NCBI GenBank assembly: GCA_018817385.1 | Contig: JAHIUA010000092.1 | Span: forward strand, 53,222 to 117,221 | DNA: 64,000 bases | Reading direction: 5' to 3' | Source of the DNA: Pseudomonadota bacterium | Lineage (GTDB): Bacteria > Desulfobacterota > Desulfobulbia > Desulfobulbales > Desulfocapsaceae | Part shown: piece by piece, positions 52,924 through 62,737 of the stretch | Layout: every line of letters starts with the position of its first letter | Position numbering within the stretch: position 1 is the stretch's first letter | The notes under the pieces: model-generated | The model's input: only the letters and a program-made list of their open reading frames with translations | Databases searched by the model: none | What the model was told of the DNA's origin: nothing | Position numbers and translations under genes: made by a program

Positions 52924-53568
52924 CTATTTTTTCCTCTTTTCCCAATCGGCCAGAAACTGCTCAATACCGATATCAGTGAGCGGATGTTTTGCCAGCTGCT
53001 CGATAACCTTCAGAGGGATGGTCGCAATATCGGCGCCAATGGCAGCTGAATCCATAACGTGCTGCGGGCTCCTGATGCTGGCCACAATGACCTCTGTCTG
53101 TATGCCATAATTGCGAAATACGGTCATGATATCACTGACCACTTCCATTCCCTGCTGTCCGATATCATCAAGACGACCTACAAAGGGGCTGACATACGAT
53201 GCCCCAGCCTTTGCCGCAAGCAGGGCCTGGGCAGCAGAAAAGATAAGAGTGACATTGGTCTTGATACCAAGAGCTGTCAACTGTTTCACTGCCTTGATAC
53301 CTTCTATGATCATGGGGATCTTGATAACGATATTGTCACTCATGGCCGCGAGTACCTTGGCCTCTTTGACCATGCCCTCGGCATCAAGACTGACCACCTC
53401 GGCACTGATAGGACCATCTACCACAGCCAGAATATCCTGAAGAATCTGCTCAAAAGGCTTATTTTCTTTGGCAATGAGTGAGGGATTAGTGGTCACCCCA
53501 TCGACCATGCCCATATCCACGCCTTTTTTGATCTGTTCAAGGTTGGCGGTATCTATAAAAAATTTCAT
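52924..53568 (-). CDS. tal: Transaldolase / fructose-6-phosphate aldolase-like protein (TalC/MipB type)
   Basis: 214 aa, the size of the short TalC/MipB transaldolases. '[20 protein letters not shown]', '[14 protein letters not shown]', catalytic Lys in '[20 protein letters not shown]' and '[12 protein letters not shown]' identify the family. It transfers dihydroxyacetone units in the non-oxidative pentose phosphate pathway. The start overlaps the end of the upstream YHS-type membrane protein gene (ATGA), so they are translationally coupled. Confidence 0.93.
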   Translation of the reverse strand: MKFFIDTANLEQIKKGVDMGMVDGVTTNPSLIAKENKPFEQILQDILAVVDGPISAEVVSLDAEGMVKEAKVLAAMSDNIVIKIPMIIEGIKAVKQLTALGIKTNVTLIFSAAQALLAAKAGASYVSPFVGRLDDIGQQGMEVVSDIMTVFRNYGIQTEVIVASIRSPQHVMDSAAIGADIATIPLKVIEQLAKHPLTDIGIEQFLADWEKRKK

Positions 53569-53840
53569 TCTTTTTCTCCTTCTTTACTGACAAATCGATT
53601 GCAACATGCTTCGCTGCAGAAATAGACAATGTTTTCTTTATGTTGCAGGCGGATTGCCTGTTTTTTAGGGACCAATTTATGACAAACCGGATCTTCCACA
53701 AGGATATCCACCACCGGTGGGCTATCCTCTTCCAAAGGCGCTGCAGGCCTGTGCGCCTTATTCTTTTTCTTGCCACCGGTCAGCAATCGGTAACCGATAT
53801 ACAAGATAATGGCGATAACTACTAGTTTTATCGGGCTCAC
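53565..53840 (-). CDS. Membrane-anchored YHS/TRASH-type metal-binding protein
   Basis: 91 aa. An N-terminal transmembrane helix ('[17 protein letters not shown]') is followed by a basic/proline linker and a YHS-like domain with '[16 protein letters not shown]' and '[11 protein letters not shown]'. These short treble-clef domains bind metals. Its stop overlaps the transaldolase start by 4 bp. Such proteins are common beside unrelated housekeeping genes in Desulfobacterota; the specific role is unknown. Confidence 0.8.
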   Translation of the reverse strand: MSPIKLVVIAIILYIGYRLLTGGKKKNKAHRPAAPLEEDSPPVVDILVEDPVCHKLVPKKQAIRLQHKENIVYFCSEACCNRFVSKEGEKE

Positions 53841-53987
53841 AGCCTCAGCCGGCTTTGCCGGAGTCTAGAGTTTAACCTTACACAGGGTAAAGCCAGTTTT
53901 ATGCACTGCAGGATCAGGTAACAAAGTCAGCCAATCTCCCCATAGGAGTAGTATAGCCACAAACTTCCAGAAAAGTCGATGGATACT

Positions 53988-54521
53988 TCAATCCCATTCC
54001 TTTCGTTCAATCTGTTGCTGGTCCTCTTTACCGGACTCTATCCGCTGCTGGAGTTGACGATACATGACCTCTGCAGTAAGCCCGGTGAGGGGATCCAGAT
54101 GTCCCGGATCAATCTCCACAAGAGGGGCCAGGACAAAAAGTCGCGCGCCAATACGGGGATGCGGTACTACCAGATCGCCTGACGACAGGATTCTGTCTCC
54201 GTAGTAGAGAAGATCCAAGTCCAGCAGACGATCTTTGTACCCCTCTCCAGCCATCTTCAGAGGACGCCCGAAATGGCGTTCGACCTGCTGCAGCCGGAGA
54301 AGAAGGGACTCTGGATCAAGAACCGTCTCCAGAATTCCCACGGCATTTAAGAAAAGGTGGTCACTTTCCATGCCCACCGGGGCTGTGACATAGGGCCGGG
54401 AAAGGCTCAAGAGCGAAAGGCCCTCCTCTTGTCCTAAAAAAAGCCAGGCCTGCTGGAGAATGCGGCGGCTCTCGCCAAGATTGGATCCCAAGGCAATCCA
54501 TGCCCGTGTTCTAGCGTTCAC
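53988..54521 (-). CDS. folK: 2-amino-4-hydroxy-6-hydroxymethyldihydropteridine pyrophosphokinase
   Basis: 177 aa. Signature segments 'AWIALGSNLGESRRIL', 'FLNAVGILETVLDPESLL', 'VERHFGRPLK', 'KDRLLDLDLLYYGD' and 'LVVPHPRIGARLFVLAPL' match HPPK, which transfers pyrophosphate from ATP to the pterin in folate synthesis. It lies 28 bp after dapB on the same strand, placing folate synthesis at the end of the lysine cluster. Confidence 0.95.
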   Translation of the reverse strand: MNARTRAWIALGSNLGESRRILQQAWLFLGQEEGLSLLSLSRPYVTAPVGMESDHLFLNAVGILETVLDPESLLLRLQQVERHFGRPLKMAGEGYKDRLLDLDLLYYGDRILSSGDLVVPHPRIGARLFVLAPLVEIDPGHLDPLTGLTAEVMYRQLQQRIESGKEDQQQIERKEWD

Positions 54522-54549
54522 CTCTCCTCATCTCCCCACGGCTCAGGCG

Positions 54550-55359
54550 TTACAGATCCTGAAGTCCAAGGACATCAAACATGGTGTACAGGCCAGGTTT
54601 CCTGCCTGCGACCCACGCTGCGGCCTTGGTTGCGCCTTGAGCGAAATTGTCGCGGCTATGGGCCCGATGGGTGATCTCGAGACGCTCCCCGGGACCACAG
54701 TAGTAGATGGTATGCTCACCGACGATATCACCGCCGCGAATGGTCTGCACCCCGATCTCTTTTTTAGTGCGCTCGCCAATGATGCCATACCGCTCATACA
54801 CTCCAACCTCAGCCAGATCTCTGTTCACCCCGGAGGCCGCCATTTCGGCGAGTTTGAGGGCCGTTCCCGAAGGTGCATCCTTTTTCTTATTGTGATGGAG
54901 CTCGACTATCTCGATATCGTAGTCGTCACCCAGGATAGAAGCGGCCTTGGCGGCCAGCTTAAAGAGGACATTCACCCCTACTGCCATATTCGGAGACTGG
55001 ACACAGGGAAAATCTACACTCAGCTTCTTCAGCTCCGCCAGATTTTCGGCACTGAGCCCGGTGGTACCGATAACCATGGCTGTTTTGTGAGCGGCAGCCA
55101 CCTTGGCAAACTCCATGGTCGCCTTGTGAAAGGTGAAATCGATGATCACGTCACCCTTATCAATTACTGCCTCAAGGCCCGCTTCAATCTTCACGCCTGC
55201 GGCCCCCCAGCCCCCCATCTCCCCGGGATCACGACCAATGGCCGGACTGCCCACTGCCTCAAAGGCGGCGGCGTAGTTGAGTTCAGGATGCTGACTCACC
55301 ATATAGCCGATGCGCTGTCCCATCCTCCCGGCAGCGCCTGCAATAATTACATTTATCAT
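54550..55359 (-). CDS. dapB: 4-hydroxy-tetrahydrodipicolinate reductase
   Basis: 269 aa. N-terminal dinucleotide-binding 'VIIAGAAGRMGQRI', 'VIDFTFHKATMEF', 'GTTGLSAENLAEL', and the catalytic segment 'ELHHNKKKDAPSGTALKLAE'. It reduces hydroxytetrahydrodipicolinate with NAD(P)H, second step of the diaminopimelate/lysine branch. It follows dapA by 78 bp and precedes folK. Confidence 0.97.
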   Translation of the reverse strand: MINVIIAGAAGRMGQRIGYMVSQHPELNYAAAFEAVGSPAIGRDPGEMGGWGAAGVKIEAGLEAVIDKGDVIIDFTFHKATMEFAKVAAAHKTAMVIGTTGLSAENLAELKKLSVDFPCVQSPNMAVGVNVLFKLAAKAASILGDDYDIEIVELHHNKKKDAPSGTALKLAEMAASGVNRDLAEVGVYERYGIIGERTKKEIGVQTIRGGDIVGEHTIYYCGPGERLEITHRAHSRDNFAQGATKAAAWVAGRKPGLYTMFDVLGLQDL

Positions 55360-55437
55360 TTATTGTTACCCATCGTTCTTGTGTTAGAAAAATTCAGCGG
55401 AATCGTACCATTCGCCAAGACTTGAACCCATAAAAGT

Positions 55438-56319
55438 CTAGAGAAGTCCTGCATCCTTCATAGCCCCGGTCAAGACATGCAAGGCCTTATCATCAATCCC
55501 GGTAAGGGGCAGACGCGGCAGGCCGTCCTTGATCTTGCCCATGAGTTCCACGCCCTTTTTGGCAGGAACCGGATTGGGAGCAGAAAACATGGAAGTCATC
55601 AGTGGGAAAAGGGCATAATGCAGCTGATTGGCCTTTTTGATATCTCCGGCCAGCGCTGCCTCCATGAGATCAGCCATACCTCGGGGATGGACATTGGAGG
55701 TAACCGAAATGACACCCTTGCCACCGATAAAGACAGTGGGCATGGAGGTAAAGTCATCGCCGGAAAGGACGATAAAATCATCCGGGCACTGGCGAATCAC
55801 CTCACTGATCTGCTGCAGGGAAGCGCAAGCCTCTTTGATCCCGATGATATTCTTCAACTGGGCCAGACGGGCAACGGTTTCCGGCAGGATGTTAATACTC
55901 GTCCGGCTCGGTACATTATAGAGAAACAGAGGAATATCCACGGCCTCGACAATGGCTTTAAAATGCTGATACAGGCCTTCCTGACTCGGCTTGTTATAGT
56001 ACGGGGTCACGGAAAGCACGGCATCGGCACCACTGGCCTTGGCACTCTCTGTAAGCTCAATGGCTTCTCTGGTGTTATTGGCACCAGTTCCGGCGATTAC
56101 AGGGACACGGCCATTGACCGTATTGACTGTGAGTTCGATAACCCGTTTGTGCTCATCAAAATCCAGAGTGGCCGATTCGCCCGTGGTTCCACAAGGTACA
56201 ATACCGTGGGTTCCTCCGCCAATCTGAAACTCGATAAGATCAATCAGTCCCTGCTCATCAAGTTCATCATTGATAAAGGGGGTAACAATTGCGACGATGG
56301 CACCGTGATACTTTTCCAT
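55438..56319 (-). CDS. dapA: 4-hydroxy-tetrahydrodipicolinate synthase
   Basis: 293 aa. Class I aldolase fold with 'VPCGTTGESATLDFDEH' (Thr-Thr pair), 'FLYNVPSRTSINI' (catalytic Tyr) and the Schiff-base Lys in 'NIIGIKEACASLQ'. It condenses pyruvate with aspartate semialdehyde, the first committed step of lysine synthesis. It lies between dapF and dapB in the co-directional lysine cluster, starting 114 bp after dapF. Confidence 0.97.
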   Translation of the reverse strand: MEKYHGAIVAIVTPFINDELDEQGLIDLIEFQIGGGTHGIVPCGTTGESATLDFDEHKRVIELTVNTVNGRVPVIAGTGANNTREAIELTESAKASGADAVLSVTPYYNKPSQEGLYQHFKAIVEAVDIPLFLYNVPSRTSINILPETVARLAQLKNIIGIKEACASLQQISEVIRQCPDDFIVLSGDDFTSMPTVFIGGKGVISVTSNVHPRGMADLMEAALAGDIKKANQLHYALFPLMTSMFSAPNPVPAKKGVELMGKIKDGLPRLPLTGIDDKALHVLTGAMKDAGLL

Positions 56320-56433
56320 GGTTTCTCCTAGCTCTATATTGTCGTGTAACAGATAGCATTTAATGTGGTGAAGGATAGGTGAATACCCCCTTCAGTCGTC
56401 AACCCTTGGCCTTCAAGCCTTCAGCCTCTTCTC

Positions 56434-57276
56434 TCACAACAAAGACTCAGCAGTCAGCTGTCCTTCATAGATAATCCTTGCCGGTCCATGGAGGTAGACA
56501 TTCTCTGCAACCGGTCCCTCTTTAAGTTCAAAGATAATGGTTAATTGATCTCCGCCCGAGGTGAGGACCTTCACTGGTGAGGTGGCGATGCCTTCAATTC
56601 CGGCAAAGATGGCAGAAGCGACGGCACCTGTTCCGCAGGCCATGGTCTCATCCTCGACCCCCCGCTCATAGGTGCGAACACGAATTGTGCCGTCTGCCAG
56701 GGCTTGGACAAAATTGGCATTGGCCCCCGCTGGCTGGAACAGTTCGTGGAAGCGAATTTCATGTCCCCACTCCTTCACCGGTATCTCCATCCCCGAATCC
56801 ATGAAGAGCACTGCATGAGGGACTCCGGAATTCATAAAGGAAATCGTTCGTTCCTCGCCGCCAAGGCTTACCTGAAGCCCTGTGCGAAAATCAAAGGGCG
56901 GTGTCATGAGGAGACTCACCTCTTCCCCATCGCCGAGGATCTCCGCCTCGATAATCCCGGCCAGGGTTTCAAAGGACATCTTTTTTCCAGCAATCTTTTT
57001 GGCAAAGGCAAAACGGGCGGCACAGCGAGCGCCGTTCCCACACATCTCTGCCACCGAGCCATTGGCATTATAGAAGCGCCAACTGAAATCAGCCTTGTCC
57101 GAGTTCTCGAGCAGGATCAGACCATCAGCCCCCACAGAAAACATCCGTCGGCACACCCTGCTGGCGAATTCCGCCAGCGCCTCTATTGGTATCAAAGGCC
57201 GGCGATGGTCAATAATAATAAAATCATTGCCGGTGCCGCTCATCTTGACGAAGGAAATTGGAAACTTAACGTCCAT
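56434..57276 (-). CDS. dapF: Diaminopimelate epimerase
   Basis: 280 aa. The two catalytic Cys lie in 'AEMCGNGARCAARF' (~79) and 'ETMACGTGAVASAI' (~215); 'KMSGTGNDFIIIDH' begins the protein. It converts LL- to meso-diaminopimelate for peptidoglycan and lysine. The start overlaps the end of lysA by 11 bp, an arrangement that couples translation of the last two enzymes of the pathway. Confidence 0.97.
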   Translation of the reverse strand: MDVKFPISFVKMSGTGNDFIIIDHRRPLIPIEALAEFASRVCRRMFSVGADGLILLENSDKADFSWRFYNANGSVAEMCGNGARCAARFAFAKKIAGKKMSFETLAGIIEAEILGDGEEVSLLMTPPFDFRTGLQVSLGGEERTISFMNSGVPHAVLFMDSGMEIPVKEWGHEIRFHELFQPAGANANFVQALADGTIRVRTYERGVEDETMACGTGAVASAIFAGIEGIATSPVKVLTSGGDQLTIIFELKEGPVAENVYLHGPARIIYEGQLTAESLL

Positions 57277-58549
57277 CGTCTTTCTCCAGAAATTCCGGAA
57301 TGGACTCGCCCTGAATCAGGGACTCCATGGTCTCACGTTCGCGAATGACAGCAAAACGATCTCCAGAGACCATAACTTCGGCTACCCGAGGGCGGGAATT
57401 GTAATTAGAGGCCATGGAAAAGCCATAGGCGCCAGCACTCATCACTGCCAGCAAATCACCCTGTTCCACCTGTGGAAACTCCCGGTCCTGGGCCAGAAAA
57501 TCACCCGTCTCACAGATCGGCCCGACAATATCCACCACATGCGTGTCCGTTTCCTTCTCCTTGACAGGTATAATGGAATGAAAGGCGCCATACAGACTGG
57601 GACGGGTCAGATCATTCATGCCCGCATCCACCACCACAAAATTCTTTTCTTTCGCTCCGCCGCGATTGCTCTTGGTGTACTGCACCTCGGTGACCATGAT
57701 GCCCGCATTCCCAACAATCACTCTTCCCGGCTCAAGGATGAGGGTGGCTTTGAGGCTGCCCAGTTCCTCCTTGATGGCCTTGGCATACTCCTGAGGGTGA
57801 GGCGGCTCCTCGTTATTATAGGTAATTCCCACCCCGCCGCCAAGATCGATATAGTTGATGAGGATCCCCTTTTCCGCCAAGCGGCCAACAAACCCCTTCA
57901 ATTTGCGAAGCGATTCGACAAAGGGTGAAATCAGGGTCAACTGGGAGCCGATATGACAGCTCACCCCCATGATCTTGATATGTTCCATCTCGGCAGCCTT
58001 GAGGTACAAGCCCAGAGCCTCGTCAATGGGGACACCAAATTTATTCTTGGCCAGGCCGGTGGAGATATAGGCATGGGTTTTGGGGTCCACATCGGGATTC
58101 ACCCGAAAGGAAATAGGGGCGACGACATCCATCTCTGCGGCCACCTTTTCCAGGCGATACAGCTCCTGCTCAGACTCCACATTAAAGAGAAGAATTCCTG
58201 ACTTGAGACCGTAGCGCAATTCTTTCTCGGTCTTGCCGACACCGGAATAGATAATCCGTCTCGGGTCTATACCTGCCTGCAGGGCCCGAAACAATTCTCC
58301 ACCGGAGACAATGTCGGCCCCACCGCCCAGCCCGGCGAAGAGGGAAAGGACGGCAATATTAGAGCAACTCTTTACCGCAAAACAGGTGATATGATCAACA
58401 TCAGAGAATCCTGAATCAAAGGCCTGAAAATGGCGATCCAGAGTGGCTTTGGAGTAGAGATAAAAAGGTGTCCCGACTTCTTTGGCGATTACGGCTACGG
58501 GAATTTCTTCGCAGCAGAGCTCGCCGTCTTTGTATTGAAAGTGATTCAT
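57266..58549 (-). CDS. lysA: Diaminopimelate decarboxylase
   Basis: 427 aa PLP enzyme. The PLP Lys is in 'ITCFAVKSCSNIAVLSLF' (~57); 'SCHIGSQLTLISPF', 'YIDLGGGVGITYN', 'LILEPGRVIVGNAG' and 'GPICETGDFLAQDRE' complete the family pattern. It decarboxylates meso-diaminopimelate to lysine. It is first in the lysA-dapF-dapA-dapB-folK series, and a 264-bp spacer with an inverted-repeat element lies upstream. Confidence 0.97.
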   Translation of the reverse strand: MNHFQYKDGELCCEEIPVAVIAKEVGTPFYLYSKATLDRHFQAFDSGFSDVDHITCFAVKSCSNIAVLSLFAGLGGGADIVSGGELFRALQAGIDPRRIIYSGVGKTEKELRYGLKSGILLFNVESEQELYRLEKVAAEMDVVAPISFRVNPDVDPKTHAYISTGLAKNKFGVPIDEALGLYLKAAEMEHIKIMGVSCHIGSQLTLISPFVESLRKLKGFVGRLAEKGILINYIDLGGGVGITYNNEEPPHPQEYAKAIKEELGSLKATLILEPGRVIVGNAGIMVTEVQYTKSNRGGAKEKNFVVVDAGMNDLTRPSLYGAFHSIIPVKEKETDTHVVDIVGPICETGDFLAQDREFPQVEQGDLLAVMSAGAYGFSMASNYNSRPRVAEVMVSGDRFAVIRERETMESLIQGESIPEFLEKDDGR

Positions 58550-58607
58550 AGCTGATTTATTAAGCTGTGATTCCCGGAGAATCCCAGCTCCCTGAACAAT
58601 AATAAAA

Positions 58608-58761
58608 TGTAACTATTCAGCAGCACTTCAGCTTCGTCCATTCAGGTCTTCTCGAACAGGACGAGTATGCTTCGAAGTCCTGACTGAACGAACAGAAAGC
58701 ACTGCGCAACAGTTACAGAGCGGTTGCTGGCCAATCATCTAGCATTATCTGAATAGTTACA
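58608..58761. repeat. Inverted-repeat element, possible MITE/palindromic unit
   Basis: Perfect 13-bp terminal inverted repeats TGTAACTATTCAG (58608-58620) and CTGAATAGTTACA (58749-58761) bound 154 bp. Inside, imperfect arms (TTCGTCCATTCAGG... and ...TCCTGACTGAACGAA) allow a long hairpin. No ORF. Located in the spacer between the FnIII lipoprotein gene and lysA. Confidence 0.65.
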
Positions 58762-58813
58762 ATAAGATAACGACACAGCACAAGAACTGCAGTTAGTTTA
58801 CTCCCCCCTCTCC

Positions 58814-59866
58814 TTAATGGCGAATCCCCGCCTCTCGTGATTTTTCACTCTCATTCGGGGGGGTCATCTGATCATAGGCGGTAACCGAATAATAAAAGCT
58901 CTTATCCTCAGGTACATTCCCATCCTCAAAAATAGTGTAAACGGCCAGGACCTCACCAATGAGCTGTGCCTTGTTTTCATCTGTTGCTCGTCGGTACACC
59001 CGATAGCCATGGACATCTGCTTCCGGAGATTTATCCCAGAAAACCTTGACCCCGCCTGCGGTCCTCACCACCGTGACACCACCGGGCGGAACTGGAGGCG
59101 TCAGATCACGAGGCATTACGCTTACGGCGTCGGAAAGACCACCACCCACTGCATTTTCCTCTACCATAATGACGGATTGAATCTTGTAATAATAGGTCTC
59201 ACCGTTCTTTACCCTTGGATCAACATAGACGTTCTCACTCACTGCTGGGCCGAGACCGGCAAAGTTCACATTGTCGCTGCTGCGCATCATTTGATACCGT
59301 AAAGGATAGTCCACCTTCTCTCCGTCCATGAGCCGAGTAACCGGCTGCCAACGCAGGGTCACACTCCCATCTCCGGCCTTGGCCTCGACCCCGACAGGTG
59401 CCTTGGCCGGGATATGCCAGACAAAGGAGACAATATTGGAATCAGCACTGGCTGCCCACCAGCTGGTCCGAGACTGTACCTTGAAAAAATATTTGTGACC
59501 AGAGCGCAGCAAAGCGGTCTCGTAGGTGGCCAGACGCCTTCCTTCCGCATCAACAATACCTCCATGAACCTCCACCGGTTCACTGAAGGGAATGGGACAG
59601 GTGGAACAGTAGTCATCCATCGGAACCACGGCCCGATACATGTCAAAGGAGGTGATTTCAGTGAGATCACTTCCCTGGATGGTCTCCACTGGATAGGTCC
59701 AGGTGAGAGTGACACCCTTCTCGCTCACCGAGTAGCGCAAATCATCAATGGCCCTGGGCACGATGGAATCCGGAGGGACAGGGCTTGTCTTATACCCACA
59801 TCCCCCAGCCAGAAGCAGGGTTCCGGTGAGAAGTAACGCTCCTGCAATATGCTTTCTCGCTGTCAT
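58814..59866 (-). CDS. Lipoprotein with fibronectin type III domains
   Basis: 350 aa. Lipoprotein signal peptide 'GALLLTGTLLLAGGC' with Cys ~23. Two to three FnIII modules follow ('VTLTWTYPVE', 'SVTLRWQPVTRL', 'GVKVFWDKSPEADVHGYRVY', 'FYYSVTAYD'). It is exported and anchored in the outer or inner membrane; such modules mediate protein or carbohydrate contacts. It lies 2 bp after argH, a linkage I recall from Desulfobulbales genomes. The reason for this pairing with amino-acid genes is unknown. Confidence 0.85.
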   Translation of the reverse strand: MTARKHIAGALLLTGTLLLAGGCGYKTSPVPPDSIVPRAIDDLRYSVSEKGVTLTWTYPVETIQGSDLTEITSFDMYRAVVPMDDYCSTCPIPFSEPVEVHGGIVDAEGRRLATYETALLRSGHKYFFKVQSRTSWWAASADSNIVSFVWHIPAKAPVGVEAKAGDGSVTLRWQPVTRLMDGEKVDYPLRYQMMRSSDNVNFAGLGPAVSENVYVDPRVKNGETYYYKIQSVIMVEENAVGGGLSDAVSVMPRDLTPPVPPGGVTVVRTAGGVKVFWDKSPEADVHGYRVYRRATDENKAQLIGEVLAVYTIFEDGNVPEDKSFYYSVTAYDQMTPPNESEKSREAGIRH

Positions 59867-59868
59867 CT

Positions 59869-61263
59869 TTATTCTCCAATTCCCATCTGTTTTTCAGCAG
59901 CTTGTATTGCCTCTTCCACCCGCAAACTTGCGGTTCCCCCGGTCGAAATCCTGGAGTTGACAGAACCTTCGACGCTCAGTACTTCAAAAACATCCTTGTG
60001 GATGACCGGAGAAAACTCTCGCATCTCGTCAAGTGTCAGGTCGGTCAGCTCACAGCCCTTCTCGATACAGGCCGCCACGGCCCTTCCCACAATACCGTGG
60101 GCCTCACGAAACGGTACATTGTGCAGGACCAGATAATCGGCAAGGTCGGTGGCCGTAATAAAACCGGTTTTTGTTGCCTCTTCCATCCGCCCTGTACGAA
60201 AACTGATATTGGCCAGGAGTTCAGCCATGATGGCAAGGGATGCCGACACTGTGTCCACGGCATCGAAGACCGGCTCCTTATCCTCCTGCAGATCGCGATT
60301 ATAGGTGAGAGGTAATCCCTTCACCAGAACAATCAGCGACATAAGACTTCCGGTCACCCGCCCTGTCTTGCCGCGAATCAGTTCCGGAATGTCCGGATTC
60401 TTCTTCTGCGGCATAATGGAGGAACCGGTACAGAACTTATCAGCGATACTGACAAAAGAAAATTCCTGGCTGGACCAGAGTACCAACTCCTCTGAAAGGC
60501 GTGAGAGATGGAGCTGGATCAGGGTGCAGCAGGAAACAAATTCAATGGCGAAATCACGGTCGCCAGAGGTGTCCATGGAGTTAGCACTCACCCCGTCAAA
60601 ACCCAGAAGGTCCGCAACCTGCTGTCTGTCGATGGGAAGCCCGGTACCGGCCAGGGCAGCGGCCCCCAGAGGGAGGATATTGATTCGTTTGCGACAGTCC
60701 ACAAGACGCTGCTGGTCACGCCCGAACATCTCGTAATAGGCCATCATGTGGTGGGAAACCAACACTGGCTGCGCCCGCTGCAGATGGGTATAGCCAGGCA
60801 TTACATGACCGAGATACTCCCTGGCCAGGACCACAAAGGCCCGGCGGACATTTTCGAGCAGGTCCATGAAGCGATCGCACTGCTCACGAAGATAGAGGCG
60901 CAGGTCGAGAGCTATCTGATCATTACGGCTGCGGGCGCTGTGCAGCTTGGCCCCGGCAGGGCCAATAGCATCAATAAGGGCCTTCTCAATATTCATGTGA
61001 ATATCTTCAAGCTCACGCTTAAACGGGAAACTGCCCTCGTCGATGCGGGCCTCGATAGCCGTCAGACCGTCTAAAATAGCGGTCAGCTCCTCTTTTGCCA
61101 GCAAACCGTGGGCAGCCAGCATGGTGGCATGGGCCTTGCTCCCGGCAATATCATAACGATACAGACGAGAATCGTATTGAATGGAGGCGGTAAAGGCCTC
61201 CACCGAGGCGGCAGTGGCCTCTTCAAAACGTCCACCCCAGAGTTTTTCAGATCCGCTGGTCAT
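59869..61263 (-). CDS. argH: Argininosuccinate lyase
   Basis: 464 aa. The fumarase-superfamily signature 'GSSIMPQKKNPDIPELI' (~285), 'LHSARSRNDQIALDLRLYL' and 'MPGYTHLQRAQPVLVSHHM' identify ArgH, the last step of arginine synthesis (argininosuccinate to arginine and fumarate). It follows argG by 79 bp in the argF-argG-argH order and abuts the lipoprotein gene. Confidence 0.98.
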   Translation of the reverse strand: MTSGSEKLWGGRFEEATAASVEAFTASIQYDSRLYRYDIAGSKAHATMLAAHGLLAKEELTAILDGLTAIEARIDEGSFPFKRELEDIHMNIEKALIDAIGPAGAKLHSARSRNDQIALDLRLYLREQCDRFMDLLENVRRAFVVLAREYLGHVMPGYTHLQRAQPVLVSHHMMAYYEMFGRDQQRLVDCRKRINILPLGAAALAGTGLPIDRQQVADLLGFDGVSANSMDTSGDRDFAIEFVSCCTLIQLHLSRLSEELVLWSSQEFSFVSIADKFCTGSSIMPQKKNPDIPELIRGKTGRVTGSLMSLIVLVKGLPLTYNRDLQEDKEPVFDAVDTVSASLAIMAELLANISFRTGRMEEATKTGFITATDLADYLVLHNVPFREAHGIVGRAVAACIEKGCELTDLTLDEMREFSPVIHKDVFEVLSVEGSVNSRISTGGTASLRVEEAIQAAEKQMGIGE

Positions 61264-61342
61264 AAGTATTAACTTTTAAGTAAAGATTGGATACAGCTCA
61301 CAGAAAGTTTTCAACTCTCCACTGTCTACTATCACCTAACCA

Positions 61343-62536
61343 CTATTTTTGCATAGCTGCAATGCGGAGCCGGAGTCCGTTAAGGCGGATAAAGCCACCG
61401 GCATCGGCCTGATCATAGACCTCGTCTTCCTCAAAAGTGGCAAAGCTCTCCTGATACAGTGACTGATTGGATTTTTTGCCCACGGCCACGCAATTGCCCT
61501 TGTACAATTTGATGCGTACGGTTCCGTTCACTGTCTTCTGGCTCTGGTCCATGGTGACCTGGAGAAGCTCCCGCTCAGGCGAGAACCAGAAGCCGTTGTA
61601 GACGAGTTCAGCGTAGCGGGCGACCAGGGAGTCCCTGATCCGCATTACTTCACGATCCATGGTCATGGTCTCAAGATCTCTGTGGGCCGTGCGCAGGATA
61701 GTACCGCCGGGGGTCTCGTATACGCCCCGTGATTTCATACCAACGAAGCGATTCTCCAGCAGATCCAAACGACCGATACCGTTTGCCCCTCCGTATTGAT
61801 TCAGTTTCTGAAGCAGAGCCAGGGGTTCCATGCGCTCGCCATTAATGGCCACCGGGTCGCCCTTTTCAAAATCAAGCTCCAGATACGTGGCCTTATCCGG
61901 TGCTTTTTCCGGGGAGACAGAGAGTTTATACATCCCCTCCTCCGGCTCATTCCACGGATTTTCAAGAAGTCCTCCCTCAAAACTGATGTGCAGAACATTC
62001 TCATCAGAGCTGTACGGATTTTTCTTGGTGGTGGGTATCGGGATATTATGGGTCCTGGCAAACTCCACCAGCTTTTTCCTGGAATTCAGGTCCCAGATAC
62101 GCCAGGGAGCGATGATCTTGAGGCTGGGATCAATGCCCAGATAGGCCAACTCAAAACGGACCTGATCATTGCCCTTTCCCGTGGCCCCGTGACTGACAGC
62201 ATCCGCCCCCTCTTCATGGGCGATGCGCACCTGTTCCTTGGCGATAATGGGGCGGGCCAGGGAAGTTCCAAGGAGATACGAACCTTCGTAGATGGCATTG
62301 CAGCGAAAAGCCGGAAAAATGTAATCTTCGACAAACTCTTTTCTCAGGTCAGAAATGATCACCTTTTCGGCACCGGTGGCCATCCCTTTTTTCCGTACCG
62401 CATCCCAGTCTTCAGTCTGACCTACATCTGCAGCATAGGCAACAACAGGACACTGGTACTCCTGAGCCAGCCACTTCAAGATCACCGAAGTATCAAGGCC
62501 ACCAGAATAGGCCAGTACAATCTTATATACATCCAT
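61343..62536 (-). CDS. argG: Argininosuccinate synthase
   Basis: 397 aa. PP-loop '[16 protein letters not shown]' at the N-terminus, '[17 protein letters not shown]', '[17 protein letters not shown]' and '[15 protein letters not shown]'. It joins citrulline and aspartate using ATP. It lies between argF (201-bp spacer with an inverted repeat) and argH. Confidence 0.98.
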   Translation of the reverse strand: MDVYKIVLAYSGGLDTSVILKWLAQEYQCPVVAYAADVGQTEDWDAVRKKGMATGAEKVIISDLRKEFVEDYIFPAFRCNAIYEGSYLLGTSLARPIIAKEQVRIAHEEGADAVSHGATGKGNDQVRFELAYLGIDPSLKIIAPWRIWDLNSRKKLVEFARTHNIPIPTTKKNPYSSDENVLHISFEGGLLENPWNEPEEGMYKLSVSPEKAPDKATYLELDFEKGDPVAINGERMEPLALLQKLNQYGGANGIGRLDLLENRFVGMKSRGVYETPGGTILRTAHRDLETMTMDREVMRIRDSLVARYAELVYNGFWFSPERELLQVTMDQSQKTVNGTVRIKLYKGNCVAVGKKSNQSLYQESFATFEEDEVYDQADAGGFIRLNGLRLRIAAMQK

Positions 62537-62636
62537 TATTTTTAATCTCCGATCAGATAATTAGTTTTGCAGGGTAGTTACTACCACTGGGTAACTCTTC
62601 TGTGAGTTGGCGCTCAGCAGGGCCACAGATTCGTTC

Positions 62637-62684
62637 GATCAGACAAGCGAGAAGCCATAAGCTGCTCTGTGAGCCGGTCTGATC
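62637..62684. repeat. Inverted repeat in the argF-argG spacer
   Basis: GATCAGAC (62637-62644) and GTCTGATC (62677-62684) are perfect 8-bp inverted arms around a 32-nt centre. Two CAAGCGAG copies (62644-62651 and near 62711) lie nearby. Could be a palindromic intergenic element or an mRNA hairpin between argF and argG; no U-tract follows. Confidence 0.45.
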
Positions 62685-62737
62685 ACTGCCCGGGAAGACT
62701 TCTATTGAACAAGCGAGGATACGCGGCTACGGGACTC

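Noticed and set aside
54460..55425. 321-aa plus-strand ORF over dapB
   Set aside because: Exactly antisense to dapB, whose motifs are complete; other antisense ORFs over dapA, dapF, argG and argH were rejected for the same reason.
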